A stretch of 7,363 bases of DNA. Source: Lysobacteraceae bacterium (lineage in GTDB: Bacteria; Pseudomonadota; Gammaproteobacteria; Xanthomonadales; Xanthomonadaceae). A program made the translations under genes and the position numbers. Below are positions 6,188-7,363 of the stretch, in pieces. The notes below the pieces were generated by a model. It saw nothing but the letters and a program-made list of their open reading frames with translations. It had not been told where the DNA came from and did no database searches. The DNA lies in the NCBI GenBank assembly GCA_003449515.1, contig DMHI01000108.1, forward strand, positions 1 through 7,363, written 5' to 3'. Numbering within the stretch: position 1 is the first letter of the stretch; the number at the start of each line of letters is the position of its first letter.

Positions 6188-6239
6188 ACGGGCGGCGATC
6201 CATCCCCGCATCACCCCGTCCCCAGCCCCGGAGCATGCC

Positions 6240-7343
6240 ATGAACGCTTCTCCTGCCAGCGCCGCGCCGAATCCCGGCATGAGTGTCACCACCTTCGAGA
6301 ACCCGATGGGGATCGATGGCTTCGAGTTCGTCGAATTCGCCGCGCCGGCGGGGCAGGGCGAGGCGCTGCACGCCTATTTCCGCGCGATGGGCTTCACCGC
6401 GGTGCGCCGTCACCAGACGCGGCCGATCACCCTCTACAAGCAGGGCGGCGTGCACTTTCTCGTCAATGAGGACGCCGACAGCTTCGCGGCCGATTTCGCG
6501 AAAGCCCACGGCCCCTCGGCCTGCGGCTTCGCCATCCGCTTCCAGAAGAACGCCCACGAGGTGCAGGCCGCGGCGCTGGCCGCCGGCGGCGAGCACGTCG
6601 CCCGCGAAGCCAGCAAGGCCATCGACCGCCCGGTGATCCAGGGCATCGGCGGCTGCATGCTCTACCTGGTCGACGACTACGCCAGCGTTGATGCGATCTA
6701 CCGCGACTACGCGCCGATCCCCGGTGCCGAGCAGAACCCGGTCGGCTTCGGCCTGACCTTCATCGACCACCTCACGCACAACCTCTACTTCGGCAACATG
6801 CAGAAGTGGAGCGACTACTACGAGAAGCTGTTCAATTTCCGCGAGATCCGCTACTTCGACATCAAGGGCGTCAAAACCGGCCTGATTTCGAAGGCGATGA
6901 CCGCACCGGACGGCATCGTCCGCATCCCGCTCAACGAGTCGTCGGATCCGAAGTCGCAGATCAACGAGTACCTCGACGCCTACCACGGCGAGGGCATCCA
7001 GCACATCGCCTGCTTCACCGACGACATCCACGCCACGGTGGAAACGATGCGTGCGCGGGGCATCGAGTTCCTCGACACGCCGGACACCTATTTCGAGGTG
7101 ATCGATGCGCGCATCCCGGATCACGGCGAGGACGTGGCGCGGCTGGCAAAGAACAAGATCCTGATCGACGCCGACCCGGAGACGAAGTCGCGCAAGCTGC
7201 TGCAGATCTTCACCCAGAACGCGATCGGCCCGATCTTCTTCGAGATCATCCAGCGCAAGGGCAACGAAGGGTTTGGCGAAGGCAACTTCCAGGCCCTGTT
7301 CGAGAGCATCGAGCGCGACCAGATGCGTCGCGGCGTGCTCTGA
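6240..7343 (+). CDS. hppD: 4-hydroxyphenylpyruvate dioxygenase
   Basis: This non-heme Fe(II) enzyme converts 4-hydroxyphenylpyruvate and O2 to homogentisate and CO2, the second step of tyrosine catabolism, in the cytoplasm. It has 367 residues. The N-terminal vicinal-oxygen-chelate half (about 22-160) begins at NPMGIDGFEFVEF. The catalytic half carries the 2-His-1-Glu iron triad at His177 (IDHLTHN), His255 (GEGIQHIA) and Glu335 (FFEIIQRK). RIPLNESS (228-235) and the C-terminal helix GFGEGNFQALFESIERD (344-360) that closes the active site are also intact. Against the P. fluorescens enzyme, recalled from memory, it has about 13 extra N-terminal residues. ATG at 6240 is preferred because CGGAG (6229-6233) lies 6 nt upstream; the internal ATG at 6279 (residue 14) lacks one. 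It is divergent from marR and followed 10 bp on by another gene start, so it probably heads an operon. Confidence 0.97.
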   Translation: MNASPASAAPNPGMSVTTFENPMGIDGFEFVEFAAPAGQGEALHAYFRAMGFTAVRRHQTRPITLYKQGGVHFLVNEDADSFAADFAKAHGPSACGFAIRFQKNAHEVQAAALAAGGEHVAREASKAIDRPVIQGIGGCMLYLVDDYASVDAIYRDYAPIPGAEQNPVGFGLTFIDHLTHNLYFGNMQKWSDYYEKLFNFREIRYFDIKGVKTGLISKAMTAPDGIVRIPLNESSDPKSQINEYLDAYHGEGIQHIACFTDDIHATVETMRARGIEFLDTPDTYFEVIDARIPDHGEDVARLAKNKILIDADPETKSRKLLQIFTQNAIGPIFFEIIQRKGNEGFGEGNFQALFESIERDQMRRGVL

Positions 7344-7353
7344 GGGCGCGGCC

Positions 7354-7363
7354 ATGACCCTCG
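7354..7363 (+). CDS. Start of the next gene (only three codons visible)
   Basis: An ATG at 7354 follows hppD by 10 bp and has GAGGG (7342-7346, overlapping the hppD stop) 7 nt upstream, so a co-transcribed and possibly coupled gene begins here. Only Met-Thr-Leu and one further base are visible. In related bacteria homogentisate 1,2-dioxygenase often follows hppD, but nothing in the three codons identifies the product. Confidence 0.45.

Larger units (their letters stand above)
6161..6189 (+). promoter_or_regulatory. Candidate sigma-70 promoter of hppD
   Basis: TTGCGC (6161-6166, 3 of 6 matches) and TATAAC (6184-6189, 5 of 6 matches) are separated by exactly 17 bp. Transcription would start near 6196, giving a leader of about 44 nt before the ATG at 6240. 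The 14-bp palindrome fills positions 6170-6183 of the spacer and ends directly at the -10, so a bound regulator would occlude polymerase. Confidence 0.55.

Noticed and set aside
6183..7355. 390-codon minus-strand open frame opposite hppD
   Set aside because: It mirrors the codon pattern of hppD, shows no domain I recognise, and the plus-strand gene is certain.
1..7363. tRNA, rRNA, CRISPR, insertion sequences, attachment sites, riboswitches
   Set aside because: Nothing resembling these was seen on reading both strands. The sequence is almost entirely coding, with no repeated units or transposase-like protein.

Overview
The window is GC-rich and densely coded, with seven identifiable genes and the first codons of an eighth. 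It looks chromosomal, with no mobile elements, RNA genes or CRISPR. The tryptophan 2,3-dioxygenase matches my memory of the Xanthomonas campestris enzyme closely, with every active-site residue at a constant offset. Together with the high GC and the E1 alpha/dioxygenase neighbourhood, this suggests a gammaproteobacterium of the Xanthomonadales (Lysobacterales). That placement is an inference.

Left part (1-1314, minus strand): a two-gene E1 operon of a 2-oxoacid dehydrogenase complex. E1 alpha is complete. E1 beta follows with an ATGA stop/start overlap and runs off the left edge. The alpha subunit resembles the heterodimeric pyruvate dehydrogenase (PdhA) type more than the branched-chain type. 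It is divergent from a tryptophan 2,3-dioxygenase gene (1483-2373, plus). The 168-bp region between them carries a candidate promoter on each strand and two inverted repeats.

Middle (2467-5657, plus): two secondary transporters in tandem. The first is an AbgT-family (p-aminobenzoyl-glutamate/MtrF/YdaH) protein. The second is a proton-coupled oligopeptide transporter of the POT/PTR2 family. Between them lies a composite stem-loop ending in six T residues, probably a terminator, overlapped by a possible promoter for the POT gene.

Right part (5667-7363): a MarR-family regulator (minus) is divergent from 4-hydroxyphenylpyruvate dioxygenase (plus), which is followed 10 bp downstream by the start of another gene. 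Their shared intergenic region contains a perfect 14-bp palindrome sitting in the spacer of the predicted hppD promoter and touching the predicted marR -10. This is a good candidate operator.

Taken together, the stretch from TDO rightwards reads as an amino-acid and peptide acquisition and catabolism neighbourhood. Peptides enter by the POT protein, tryptophan is opened by TDO, tyrosine is degraded through HPPD to homogentisate, and the oxoacid dehydrogenase feeds acyl-CoA to central metabolism. All families are known. I see no clearly new system. The most interesting material is regulatory (the marR-hppD operator region and the abgT-POT intergenic structure), plus the question of what the AbgT protein carries next to a tryptophan-degrading enzyme.
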